From contig NW_023590231.1 of the NCBI RefSeq assembly GCF_901709675.1, positions 64,001-128,000 of the forward strand: a stretch of DNA of 64,000 nt, in the 5' to 3' direction. The first letter of the stretch is position 1. The number at the start of each line of letters is the position of its first letter. Shown here piece after piece: positions 10,641-20,358 of this stretch. The notes beneath the pieces are model-generated. The model was not told where the DNA came from and made no database searches. It worked only from the letters and a program-made list of their open reading frames with translations. The stretch comes from Syngnathus acus. Taxonomy: Eukaryota > Chordata > Actinopteri > Syngnathiformes > Syngnathidae. Both the position numbers and the translations under genes were made by a program.

Positions 10641-11470
10641 TGTCGTTAAAAACGTTATGCAAGTTGGATAAAAGAAACTACTGAAAAATAGAAAGAAATG
10701 TATAAAATATAAAATAGATATTTAAAAAAAAAGCTAAGTATTCTGCCCTTTGTAATAAGTTTAAGTAGAAACACATGTTTACATGTAGTGCTTTACCTCC
10801 CTCTAATGGTTGCAGTGGGAAGTTGTTTTTGAGAGCAAATACAGGATGGCAGCAAGCAATGTCGACTCGTGTGCATGTGTTAAGAGCTGATGTTTAAACC
10901 TTTTATGTTGTGCCTTGGACAAGATTTGTCCGCGAGTATTATTCGAATTTTGAAAGAATATTTTATTTTGGTTATATGTGATGTTTAATGCGAACCTATT
11001 CACTGTAAATGTGATGTAGCTTGTATGTGTTTAGCTAACGCACAATTTTACTTGTATTTTCTCCAAGTTTTACGACGGTCTTAAGTGGGCAATGGTTTGA
11101 GGCCATTCTACAAATAAATCAGCTAAAAGAAACCAAGTTTGATTATTTGGAGCGTTGTTAACCCGCTGTCTAGCTGGTGAAAAACTAGATGCTTCAGAGT
11201 GAGGACAGCACAATGGGTCATTCTATTAATGATTAATATTAAATCACTGATTCAGCATTTAAATTGTACAGTGAGAAACTCAATTTACAATGATTACCTG
11301 CTACTACTGTTAGTACTGCATTGCCATATACAATACCGTTCATTTGTTTGTGCAGTAAATAAACCAGTAAATGCAACTGAAATCGCAGTATTTCATTGAT
11401 ATTTATTCTGCAGTTCTGTAAATACAACTGGGATCACAGTACTTAATTGTTATTTAGAACAACATTATTA
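10641..11470. other. Unassigned, no gene seen
   Basis: The stretch is AT-rich and has no coding signal that I recognise. Confidence 0.4.
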
Positions 11471-11474
11471 AAAC

Positions 11475-11852
11475 AGGGCGGCTCGGTGGGGCACTGGGTA
11501 GCACGTCCGCCTCACAGTTAGGAGGATGCGGGTTCGATTCCACCTCCGGCCCTCCCTGTGTGGAGTTTGCATGTTCTCCCCGGGCCCGCGTGGGTTTTCT
11601 CCGGGCACTCCGGTTTCCTCCCACATCCCAAAAACATGCTTGGTAGGCCGATTGAAGACTCCAAATTGTCCCTAGGTGTGAGTGTGAGTGCAAATGGTTG
11701 TTTGTCTCTGTGTGCCCTGCGATCGGCTGGCAACCGGTTCAGGGTGTCCCCCGCCTGCTGCCCGATGACGGCTGGGATAGGCTCCAGCACTCCCGCGACC
11801 CCCCACAAGCATTGTGGTTGTAATTGGAGAAGCAGGAAACGAATAATAATAA
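11475..11852 (+). mobile_element. tRNA-derived SINE, near full length
   Basis: The head GGCGGCTCGGTGGGGCACTG (A-box region) and GGTTCGATTCC (B box) are followed by the GTTTGCATGTTCTCCCC block and the body ending CCCGATGACGGCTGGGATAG. It is the same family as 7779-8444 and 37673-37856. The 3' tail is degenerate (AATAATAATAA) and no clear target duplication was found. It sits just downstream (minus sense) of the last myosin motor exon. Confidence 0.85.
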
Positions 11853-11875
11853 ATCACCGACGCAATGACCCACAC

Positions 11876-13225
11876 CTGACTCAACCTCTGAAGCACATCT
11901 TTGCACGCCAGTGTCTTGTCACTGATGCCCGCCTCCTCGTTGGTCATGAGGATACTGTAGCGGCTATAAAACTCAAAGTAGGTCCACCTGCAAACACAAG
12001 ATTTTTGCATTGGAATATGCAAACATCACCATATGCAAAACCTTTGTCGTTTACTGATATGTACTCAAAGCAGATCACCTTGATGGGTAACTTTGGGCAC
12101 TGATGCGAATTGTTTCAAGCACTCCACAGGCCCGCAGCTGCTGCACCACCCTTCCGGAATCATATCTTAAAAAAAAAAAACAAGAAAAAAAACAAGAAAA
12201 AAAACAACTGTCATTCTGGAGATAATAAGGCTATATAGACAATAAATAAGGCTTGACTAGTATTTACTCAAATGGCAGCTTTTCATCGTTTGGCTTGATG
12301 CAGCGCACACAGTGAGGCGTGGTAGCGTTCAGTGTCTCCATCAGCAACGACAGAGAGCTGCAGAACTAGTATATTCACAAGGTGTCAGCAAAAGATGACC
12401 AAAACTGCTAAACACACAGCGACGGGGTAAACATGTCCACCTTAGCTCCAACTGAGGCCCTCAGCTGTTTATTGGTAGATTTCACACCAGGCCTGGCCGG
12501 CTTCACCTTGATACCTTTTATGCTTGGAACACTCGGCCCCTCCTCTTGGAAAAATTGGGCCAGAAAGGCGAACTGATAACAGTGGCAAGAAGAGCATGAA
12601 GTACTTTTGTTTTTGTCATGTATTGTTACGATCATAAAGTCTTTGTTTTATTTTGTTTACCTCGCTGACTCTCAAAACCGCAACCAGTTCTTCATAAAGA
12701 GTATCTCGGTTCTTCTCAAGAAAACCTTTGCATTGATACTCTACCTTTTGAGCAGCAAAACAGACAACAAATATTAAGAACACCATGATACACTGCAATG
12801 GTGAATTTGGACACAACTCGTAATTAATTAATCAAAATAATTTGAATTTCATGAATCTCAATTCACCAAGACATTTTAGACTTTGCGCAAGTTGCCTTTC
12901 AGTCCTAACTTTTCCAATAATTTGAATGTTGATTTGTGTTCCGCACCTTGTCTGCAAAGTGTTGGATGACAAAGGTCTCATTTGACAGTTTGGGCCTCTC
13001 AAACAAGGGATTGCCATCCGGGTAGTTGTACAGCTTTTGGAGCCAGCTTTGATCAGTGCCTTGAGGAAACTGTAAAGCAAATGGCTTGTTTGTCATTGAG
13101 AGCAAGAGATTGAATAAAATCAGCACCAGTTGAATTTTTTTTTTTTGGTTCGTTACCAAGCATTCTTCATCAAGCATTCCCATTTTGGCTTCAATCAAAT
13201 CAATGACTGGCTGATTGTCATAGAA
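11876..13225 (-). pseudogene. myo5c: Class V myosin motor-domain fragment, seven exons (MYO5C-like)
   Basis: Minus-strand exons are 13225-13157, 13069-12947, 12744-12661, 12572-12441, 12365-12268, 12165-12079 and 11987-11876. Each has an AG acceptor and GT donor, and phases match throughout, giving about 235 uninterrupted residues. They cover the relay helix start ([16 protein letters not shown]), [37 protein letters not shown], loop 2, [20 protein letters not shown], the SH1/SH2 region ([19 protein letters not shown]) and the converter (FYSRYSILM). Class V myosins are actin-based cargo motors. [11 protein letters not shown] and [10 protein letters not shown] favour MYO5C. The N-terminal motor exons (P-loop, switch I), IQ motifs and tail are absent: upstream lie DIL exons, downstream a SINE. 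Three residues are missing in the relay motif (see findings). Called a fragment or pseudogene because of its context, although the reading frame is intact. Confidence 0.85.
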
Positions 13226-13671
13226 CTTTTTAAACCCTAACGGCGAAATATTTCTTCAACATCTGCTCTGTAAGTTACCGACATTTTTTCGTCCCTGAGT
13301 TAACTCAACTATGACCAAAATCATCATTTAAGCTGACAAGAACAAAACGACAGATCCGGTTAGTTTTTTTTCAAATTATTTCTGCTACTTAACTTGTTTT
13401 AAAGTCAAATTTGTTGTGTGTTTGTATGATCATATTTCCTATGTCGCAAAAGTATAGGAATCAGTTCAAGTGTGAAAGAACAAAAACCACAGAAATGTGT
13501 GGATTAGCAAACCATCATTTTTATAGCTTTTGTTTTGAAAAAGCACTGCCTTACACCGTCCGCTTGTATTGTATTCTCCTTGCTAACTTGACTTTACCGG
13601 CGGGAGCCTCTCACCTGTCGCTTCTATGACAGAAGACTCCGCCCACATGTTCGCCCATCATAACAACTCAC
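13226..13671. other. Junction between the DIL and motor fragments
   Basis: In these 446 bases I find neither the last DIL exon of a myosin V nor the first motor exons of the next one, and no recognisable transposon. It is the breakpoint or collapsed intergenic interval. Confidence 0.5.
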
Positions 13672-14235
13672 TAATGGTTGCGATGGATGTGGTTGTCACG
13701 CGCTCTTCAAACTCAATCACTGGCGTGTAGAGCGTCGACACTTTAACCATCTACGATGGAGAACACGCGATGATCAAAACAAAAACCACACGTGATGTAA
13801 AACATGAACTGATGATGAACCTGTGCGGTGGTGAGGCCCGTCCGTGCACATGTTGCAGATTGCCTGAGCGTCTGCCTCAGTCTTCTTGTTGACCAGCAGC
13901 AGGTGTGCGGCCTGTACGAGAGGCTCCAACATTCCTTTGGCGCAGTCGGCCAGCTCCCTCTCCGCCAGCCACTCCAACTGCCACACATTGTACCTGACCA
14001 CAGAGGAAGCACGCAAACAGGTCAGGGTGTGTGCGACTGCGTTTAAAAAGTCAGACATTAATTGAAAACTAATTAATTGCAAAAGTCAGCAGATAAAAGC
14101 AGGTGGCCACTACCTGATCTGAAGCCCTTTGCTCCATGAGCACATGTCCTTCCTGAGCGGCAGGTGGTTCAGAGTGACAGCACATATCATGTAGAACTGC
14201 TGCCGGACCACTTGTTTAATGAGGCCAGAGTCCAT
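13672..14235 (-). pseudogene. Class V myosin cargo-binding (DIL) domain fragment, three exons
   Basis: The exons are 14235-14114 ([20 protein letters not shown], then [13 protein letters not shown]), 13993-13821 ([31 protein letters not shown]) and 13750-13672 (MVKVSTLYTPVIEFEERVT). All have GT/AG borders, and the introns are short (120 and 70 bp). They belong near the C-terminus of a myosin V heavy chain, which binds cargo adaptors. The middle exon is 173 bp where 169 would keep frame: a 4-bp tandem duplication (ACGG ACGG, about 13837-13844) shifts the frame just before LTTAQ. The earlier DIL exons and the final C-terminal exon are missing. The residues look closer to MYO5A/MYO5B than to MYO5C, which suggests a different paralog from the motor exons; that assignment is tentative. 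Confidence 0.8.
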
Positions 14236-14236
14236 C

Positions 14237-14735
14237 TGTTGGCAGAGTAGCCATACAGCAGCAGGTAATTGTGAGGAACACAATCGCACCAAACTCAGTG
14301 GAATAAAATAAAGAAAGACGAGGAGGACGATCAACTCTGTTTGCACACCATTCACTGCGACTACTGTGGCAACAGCTTGTAGGGACCAACTGTGCAGCAT
14401 GCAGGAAGGCTTTTTATTAGACACGCCCACTTAACAGGTCATCACAGGTGGTTCCAATCACACTAACTCAAGATGCTGTCATAAGAAAATAACACGATTT
14501 AAACATATTCTGACAAAACATAAAATAGGAAAATGTATAATTGAGAGCATCTCTCAACACCCCCACTTGCTCTCACATTATAAACCTAGAGAAAACATTA
14601 CATTGACATTTTAGTCAGAAAACAAGTCCATTTTCCTTTAGTTAGACCCAAACATAAATCCAGCAAATTTTGCCAACTTAAATTTTGTTGCAGGCTTGGT
14701 CATTACATCCGCAACCATATGTACTTAATACTTGC
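14237..14735 (-). mobile_element. Ty1/Copia-type LTR retrotransposon, 3' end
   Basis: Minus strand 14725 to 14645 encodes the end of a Copia RNase H region (VADVMTKPATKFKLAKF then a stop). A purine tract AAGTGGGGG and a TG-starting LTR (TGTTGAGAGATGCTCTC, from 14559 downward) follow. The LTR has a TATA-like ATAAAAAGCC at about 14417-14408. Its end is uncertain: an AACA at 14240-14237 would match the TGTT start, one base short of the myosin exon. The rest of pol is lost or unrecognisable. Confidence 0.55.
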
Positions 14736-15783
14736 ATCTTTGTTTTTGTTTTTTGGTATGGGAACCGGTCCAACTGTACCAATAAACCATTTTTCCCTTC
14801 GGGCATGAATAAAGAATTCCTGGCTTTGTTCTTGAAATGAGCTTTCATGAGTTTTAGATTGTATTTTCCTGCAGAATGTTGCTGAGAGAAGTGCCCAGGC
14901 TTTTGAATGAGAGAGCTCTTTTGGCAGCTTTACTGGGATGATCATGCAAGTCAAATGGCAACATCTTCGGTATTTCTATGCACTCTTGGAATGAATGTCA
15001 TAAATTCCAGTTCTCAAACTTTTTGGGTACAGGGACCCCTTTTAAAGGAGAGTTTTTTCTCCCCCAAGGACAGCCTCATAATCTTTATTGAGCAGAACCA
15101 TCAAATACTATGAGAAGAACTTATTTTTTGGAAATGTCAACCTAATATTCATGACCAAAACAAAAAAAATTAAACTAAGCAAATCCAATTAAACAGAATT
15201 CATTCATTAGCCATCTATACTAGTTGACATGCACGTATTTTATTAAAAACATGACTGTGCACAGAGAGGGACCAGTTTGCAAAATCTCAGTCAATGTTGC
15301 CAATTTACAGACATCTATTTCTCAAAAAGGCAACAGTACTTTAATCGCTGCTAAGAAACAGACAACTTGATTGGAATCGTGTTCACGTTGTTTTTAGTAT
15401 TGCGCTAACTGTGCAAGGTGAAAGTCAATAATAGGGGTCAGTGGCTTCTGTTTCAAAAGTACTGATTTATTGACGTTGAAATCTTTTTACCCAAAGGCCT
15501 GTGCTTTCAAGCCACAAATATTTTGCCTTTCCTCACCTGTAGAACAGTCATATCAGAGCTTTGAATTGCTCTAAAGTTTAAAGGTAGGGAGGTGTGATTA
15601 AATCAGGAGATACATCGCTATCTTAAGACAATTATTTCAACAAAAGCAACATATTCGGTCTTTGAGATCCTCTTGAGCCCCATTTCAGAATGATCGGCTC
15701 GCCATTAGTCAAGCAATGATGCCTCATCATAAACCAGAGCTGCTTATAAATGTTGACGATTAGAAATGTTGAAGATCATCTCA
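14736..15783. other. Unassigned; possible hAT-like end near 15010
   Basis: CAGTTCTCAAACTTTTTGGG at about 15007 followed by GGGACCCC resembles hAT termini, but no partner end was found. There is no gene signal. Confidence 0.35.
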
Positions 15784-16629
15784 CTAGTCCACGGGGTCCT
15801 CTCCGGGGGACTCCCACACGAAGGTCCTGTTAAGGACCGACTCGTAGTCCTCTGCCTCACTGGCTTCATCCTCGGTCAGGTAAACTGGTGAAGGGTTGGA
15901 AGCGAGAGCGTTTACGACGCCTCGCAAAAGCTCGTCTGCTGTTCTCTTTGCAACCGCACCGGAAGGGGTTCTGCGGAGGGGTATCTTGCTTGCCGCTGGA
16001 GGCTTTGCAGGACCGGGTTGTTGTGTTCCGCTTTGTTTGAAGGGAGAAGGCTGCTTTCCTCCGGCTGGAGCTTTGGAAGATTCTGGGTTTTTTGCGGCAG
16101 CTGATGGCGCTGCGGTCCTTTTTGCAACTGCAGCAGAAGGTGGCCGATGGACATGTGGTGACAACACAGAAAACAGATTGAGATCTTGGTTCAGCAGACA
16201 TTGAAATTGATGATTGAAATATTATTTTAAGATCTCCCCTCTTACCTTTCCTCACTGGGATAGCAGAATAGAGAGGCTGCATCGCTGTGCTCCTGCGTAG
16301 CGTGGTAGCTCTGGATGCAGCAGCTGATGGCGCTGCGGTCCTTTTTGCAACTGCAGCAGAAGGTGGCCGATGGACATGTGGTGACAACACAGAAAACAGA
16401 TTGAGATCTTGGTTCAGCAGACATTGAAATTGATGATTGAAATATTATTTTAAGATCTCCCCTCTTACCTTTCCTCACTGGGATAGCAGAATAGAGAGGC
16501 TGCATCGCTGTGCTCCTGCGTAGCGTGGTAGCTCTGGATGCAGCAGCTTCGCGACTTGCAGTGCTGGGCGGCCTGGACGAAATATTGTTCATCCTGGTTG
16601 AGAATGGCGCCGATTGAGCGGAGGTAGGC
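15784..16629 (-). CDS. 3' end of an unrecognised Ala/Ser/Pro-rich gene, three exons
   Basis: The minus-strand exons are 16629-16469, 16350-16246 and 16127-15784 (stop TAG at 15786-15784), all GT/AG and in phase. The encoded segment is basic and Ser/Pro/Ala-rich (RPPSTASREAAASRATT, TLRRSTAMQPLYSAIPVRK, SKAPAGGKQPSPFKQSGTQQ). It ends in an acidic tail (VYLTEDEASEAEDYESVLN, WESPGEDPVD). The middle exon (35 codons) and its intron are a near-exact tandem duplicate of the neighbouring sequence, so VAKRTAAPSAAA and the PLYSAIPVRK block occur twice in the protein. No catalytic domain, signal peptide or membrane segment is visible. The composition is that of a disordered cytoskeletal or nuclear scaffold protein, but I do not recognise the family. 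Upstream exons were not found with confidence before 17.1 kb. Confidence 0.6.
16096..16541 (-). repeat. 223-bp tandem duplication (exon plus intron)
   Basis: Two adjacent units of 223 bp start GCAGCTGATGGCGCTGCGG near 16098 and 16321; ACATGTGGTGACAACACAG recurs at 16151 and 16374. They look nearly identical, so the duplication is young. Confidence 0.95.
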
Positions 16630-17200
16630 CTGGAAAAAAACAATTGCATAGAAAGAGGCTTTGTGAATTTGGTGTACAATTTAAAATGGAGAAAAAAAAG
16701 CCTTTGACTAAAAAAAAAAAAAAAATACTGTAGTAGAACAAAAATAGCACACAAGTGTTTTTTATATCGACATATTTGAATATTAAACATTTCCAGGGGC
16801 ATTAAGGAATCAAAAAAGTGTTTTTTGTGACCTGTTTCAGAAACAAAATGCACTGGATATTTCATTTGTACATGTCCAACCACTCCGTACAGCTTTATGG
16901 AAATAGGTTAAGCAGTTTTTGCATAATCCTGCCAACTCTGGGAGAAAAGAAAAAAAAGCATGAATGTGATGAGAAATATTTGAATCATCTAAAATGTGAT
17001 TGAAAAAAAAAAAAAAGTCCATTTCTAAATTAAACTTTTTTCCATCAATTCATTTTAAATAATCTAATGTTGGCACCACAAACCCTTTACTAAATGTAGT
17101 TAAGGTCCTTTTTTCTTCCAAACGTGCACACACACACCATCCACTAATGGTGAATGGGGGTGGGAGGGGGCGGGGCTGCTCTGTTGCTGGTGTATTGCTG
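16630..17200. other. Unassigned, A/T-run rich
   Basis: It contains poly(A/T) runs at 16709-16724 and 17001-17015 and a G-rich stretch at 17156-17175. No coding feature is supported. Confidence 0.4.
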
Positions 17201-17214
17201 AAATGGACTGAAAT

Positions 17215-18770
17215 GGACCGGCCACATAGACTCTGTCCGGAAGAAGGCCCAGCAGAGGCTGTACTTCCTGAGACAGCTCAAGAAGTTCAACCTGCCGCGA
17301 GAGCTTCTGAAGACCTTCTACACTGCCATCATCCAGTCTGTCCTCTGCACCTCCATCACTGTCTGGTTTGGATCAGCCTCCAAACAAGACAAGCACAGAC
17401 TGCAACGGACAATCAGGACTGCAGAAAAGATCATGGTTCATCAACCTCCCATCTATCCAAGACTTGTACCTGTCCAGGACCAGGAAACGTGCAAGGAACA
17501 TCTCTACATACCCTTCTCACCCAGGTTGCAGTCTGTTTGAACTACCGTTTTTTTCCGTGTATAATGCGCCCCCATGTATAATACGCACTGTAGCGTCTTG
17601 AGGAAACGCGTAGTTAAACCACCAGCAAAGAACCCAGGAGACTGTACTAGCTTGTAATTTTCTTTACTGAGCGGTGAAAACTGCAACAGACGTTACATAG
17701 TGTCAGCCAATGGTTGATGAGAACATGAAAATAAAGTGCGCTCATCCAATACAATTTACAAAATAATAGCAAAATATCAGCGTAAACATTAAGATTAAAA
17801 CGACACACGACTTACGGCATTGCCTTGTTAATGAATCACAGCAGATGGCAACAGATGTAAGTCTGACCGCATTCCACAGCATGGCTACTTGATAACATCC
17901 TGGAGACGGCTCCGCGAAACCGGAAGTAGCGCGGCGAAACCGGAAGTAGCGCTTCACAACAATACTTTTCGACTTAAACTATGAATTATCTATTATTACA
18001 AGATCGAAATGATTACTTAACTTATTGGAACATTTTTACAACATTGTAACCATATGAAATTATTTATTGATGAAATTACGGCCTTAAAGGCAACACACGC
18101 ACCCTAAAAATGGCATGTTGATGCTGGAAAAAAGCCTGTACCCATGTATGATACGCACCCAATTTTATTTTATTTTTTTTAAAGTCCCAATGATCGTCAC
18201 ACACGCAGGGAGGCAATGGGTCCCATTTTTATAGTCTTTGGTATGGTCTTAACTAGGCTGGATGTATTTTTTTTTGTTGGCATTGATTTCTCCGACTGCC
18301 CTTAAAGGCACCACCGCGATCAGATGAAAAGAGAGGAAAGTGACGTGCGGACATGTGAAAAAGGCGGCTCTGTATGGGAGAGACGTTGAAGAGGAATAAA
18401 AACACCCTTGGAAACCAAAACTTGCCCCTCGTCGTGACTCGGAGCCGCAACAAATGTTTCGGATTTGTGTAGGGTACATTGTGACAGCAAACGAGCAGGT
18501 GATCGAGCAAGCGTCTGATACGAGAGCATTGCGTTCGTATGGAGCGTGTTTGAAGTGAACAGCAGAGACGAAAGGAACAAGGCAAAGTGTTGTGAAATAA
18601 AATATTACCTGTAATATGCATTTTGTTATTTGCTGATTGTATTAAACTATCACATTCATTATCAGTCAAGAGAAGAGGACTATTATCCCTTCTTTGACGA
18701 AATGACCAGAGCACAGTACAAACACACTATTGTCGGTCAGTCCTGTTGTTGGTTTTGTTGTACCATGATT

Positions 18771-18814
<44 letters not shown>

Positions 18815-19015
18815 GTACCCATGTATAATGCGCACCCCAGATTTTAGGACAATAAATTAGTTACATTTTGCGCATTATACACGGAAAAAAACGGTACTCC
18901 CCTCCGGACGGCGTTATAGAGCTCGGTACGCCAAAACCAGCAGACACCGAGACAGACAGCTACTGAACTTGTCTAGACGCTGAAAGACTGCATGCGCTCC
19001 ACAATGATTAACGGT
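17215..19015 (+). mobile_element. CR1/Rex1-like LINE ORF2 C-terminus, split by a TA-inserted element
   Basis: 17215-17544 encodes KKAQQRLYFLRQLKKFNLPR, then QSVLCTSITVWFGSASKQDK. After a frameshift near 17430 it continues LPSIQDLYLSRTRKRA and SHPGCSLFEL. The frame resumes after the insertion at 18897 with LPSGRRYRARYAKTSRHRD. 5'-truncated, frameshifted, non-functional. Confidence 0.85.
17545..18894. mobile_element. Non-autonomous TA-inserting element, 1350 bp
   Basis: The inverted repeats are CCGTTTTTTTCCGTGTATAA and its complement, flanked by TA at 17543-17544 and 18895-18896. Joining the flanks restores the LINE codon series LFEL-LPSGRRY, which proves the insertion. Internal copies of the terminal motif (CATGTATAATGCGCAC) recur near both ends. 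It contains a 21-bp direct duplication (GCGAAACCGGAAGTAGCGC, about 17914-17953) and a long A-run at 18775-18800. No transposase. Confidence 0.9.
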
Positions 19016-19340
19016 AAAAAAAGTGACAGTTGAGCTGGCAGGGCGTCAAAGCCCTGGATAACGTGACTAGGAGTGTGCATTTGTAATCAATTGTCTAATC
19101 TTCAAACCCGGAAGTAAGCGTTGCGCATCAGACTTTGCAGGAACCCCGCTTGGGATCGCAACAGCAAACCATTGTTCTTACAAGAAGATTTTCTTTTCGT
19201 CTTATTTTCATTGTTCAAAAACTTTGATTGAAGAGCGATCTCGTCGAGGAGCGATCACGCCGAGGCTTCTTCCCTGTCGGGAAGTCGCCGAGCCACCAAA
19301 CGTCGGAGCCTTCCAGCGCCAGTTTGCCCACCCCTGGGGT
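19016..19340. other. Unassigned, no gene seen
   Basis: No element or coding exon is recognised here. Confidence 0.35.
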
Positions 19341-19510
19341 ACAGTCAGATAAGCTTAGGCTTCCTTCTCCTCCCTTTTTGAACAAATATGATTTTACGAT
19401 AAAGGAAAATTATAATGCAATATCTCTTTCTTTTATGTTCTATTGTACTATGGAGTTATTTTTCTGTATTTTTATTTTTTTCCTGTATTTATTTAATGTT
19501 CGAAATAAAC

Positions 19511-19543
<33 letters not shown>
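19341..19543 (+). mobile_element. 3' UTR of a Rex1-type LINE with poly(A)
   Basis: AAGCTTAGGCTTCCTTCTCC and the terminal ATGTTCGAAATAAA correspond to the 3' UTR seen at 29070-29300 in LINE copy B. Here the tail is a 26-nt A-run (19518-19543) rather than (ATCA)n. Strongly 5'-truncated. Confidence 0.65.
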
Positions 19544-19571
19544 CGCAAACCGCACCCACTCACATTCCAAC

Positions 19572-19886
19572 ATGAGCGATTTATGCCAACCTCCCGAGTG
19601 GCAGGTGTTGCTTGCGTGTGTCAATAGGATTTGCAGGACATCTGAAGAATGTGCTTGTTTGATGGCAAAATGTGAATTGCATTTGATACCCGCAGAGCCA
19701 AACAGTCAGGTTTACATGGAGCCTTGGATAAATCAAGCTGGCTTAGCAATATTAAACATTAACAGAATGCTGTGTGTGATAAGAGGCCACATAACTCATT
19801 TCATAACTCACCAACAACAGGACAACGTAAAGACAGGGTTGACTATTACCAGTCGCAGCAACGACGATCCGACAGGAAGTGTGTGA
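19572..19886 (+). other. 104-codon open frame of unknown status
   Basis: An ATG-to-TGA frame (MSDLCQPPEWQVLLACVNRI start) is rich in Cys and Ile. I recognise no domain, and no splice or promoter context supports it. It directly follows a retroposon poly(A) and may be part of an unclassified repeat; listed only because it is uninterrupted. Confidence 0.2.
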
Positions 19887-20124
19887 CCCAGACAGGACTT
19901 AAATACGCGATAGGCAGGTGAGAATGATCACGCTAATCATGGGCACACAGGAGGGGAGGGGCGAGCACACAGACATGTAGAATGAACTCTGGTAATTCAA
20001 CTAACTCATTCAAAAATGATCTTTTAAAACAAGACTGGAAAAAGCCAATGTAACATTATTCAGTTTGAACATGAAAAAAGGGCTAACGGGAAAATAAAAA
20101 ACATTCATATCAATTATATATTTG

Positions 20125-20358
20125 ACCAGCTCAGTGAGTGGCCTAGTGGTAGAGTGTCCGCCCTGAGACTGGAAGGTTGTGGGTTCAAACCCCGGCCGGC
20201 CGGCTCATACCAAAGACTATAAAAATGGGTTAGGTTTACGCATCTGGGTGTGGTGAAATTTGTCCTCTGCATTTGACCCATCCCCGTGTGATTTTGATCC
20301 ATCCCCTGGGGGAGAGGGGAGCAGTGAGCAGCAGCGGCGCCGCGCCGCGCTCGGGTGA
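20125..20358 (+). mobile_element. tRNA-derived SINE (second family), 3' half inverted
   Basis: 20131-20225 is the tRNA-like head (TGGCCTAGTGGTAGAGTGTC A box; GGGTTCAAACCCC B box, then ACCAAAGACTATAAAAATGG). From about 20238 the sequence is the reverse complement of the family's 3' half (compare 26530-26642): GGGTGTGGTGAAATTTGTCC to GAGCAGTGAGCAGCAGCGG. Full forward copies exist at 26370 and 32955. Confidence 0.85.

Noticed and set aside
11876-14235. Reading the DIL and motor exons as one gene
   Set aside because: The order is the reverse of every myosin V and the phases at the junction do not match (the DIL exon ends in phase 1, the motor exon starts in phase 0).
17215-17544. A host gene with the KKAQQRLYFLRQL motif
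   Set aside because: This is the C-terminal region of CR1/Rex1-like LINE ORF2, which is often mis-annotated as a host protein.
20131-20200. A tRNA gene (A and B boxes present; also at 26370 and 32955)
   Set aside because: The sequence belongs to a multi-copy SINE with a non-tRNA body, and no intact cloverleaf was recognised.
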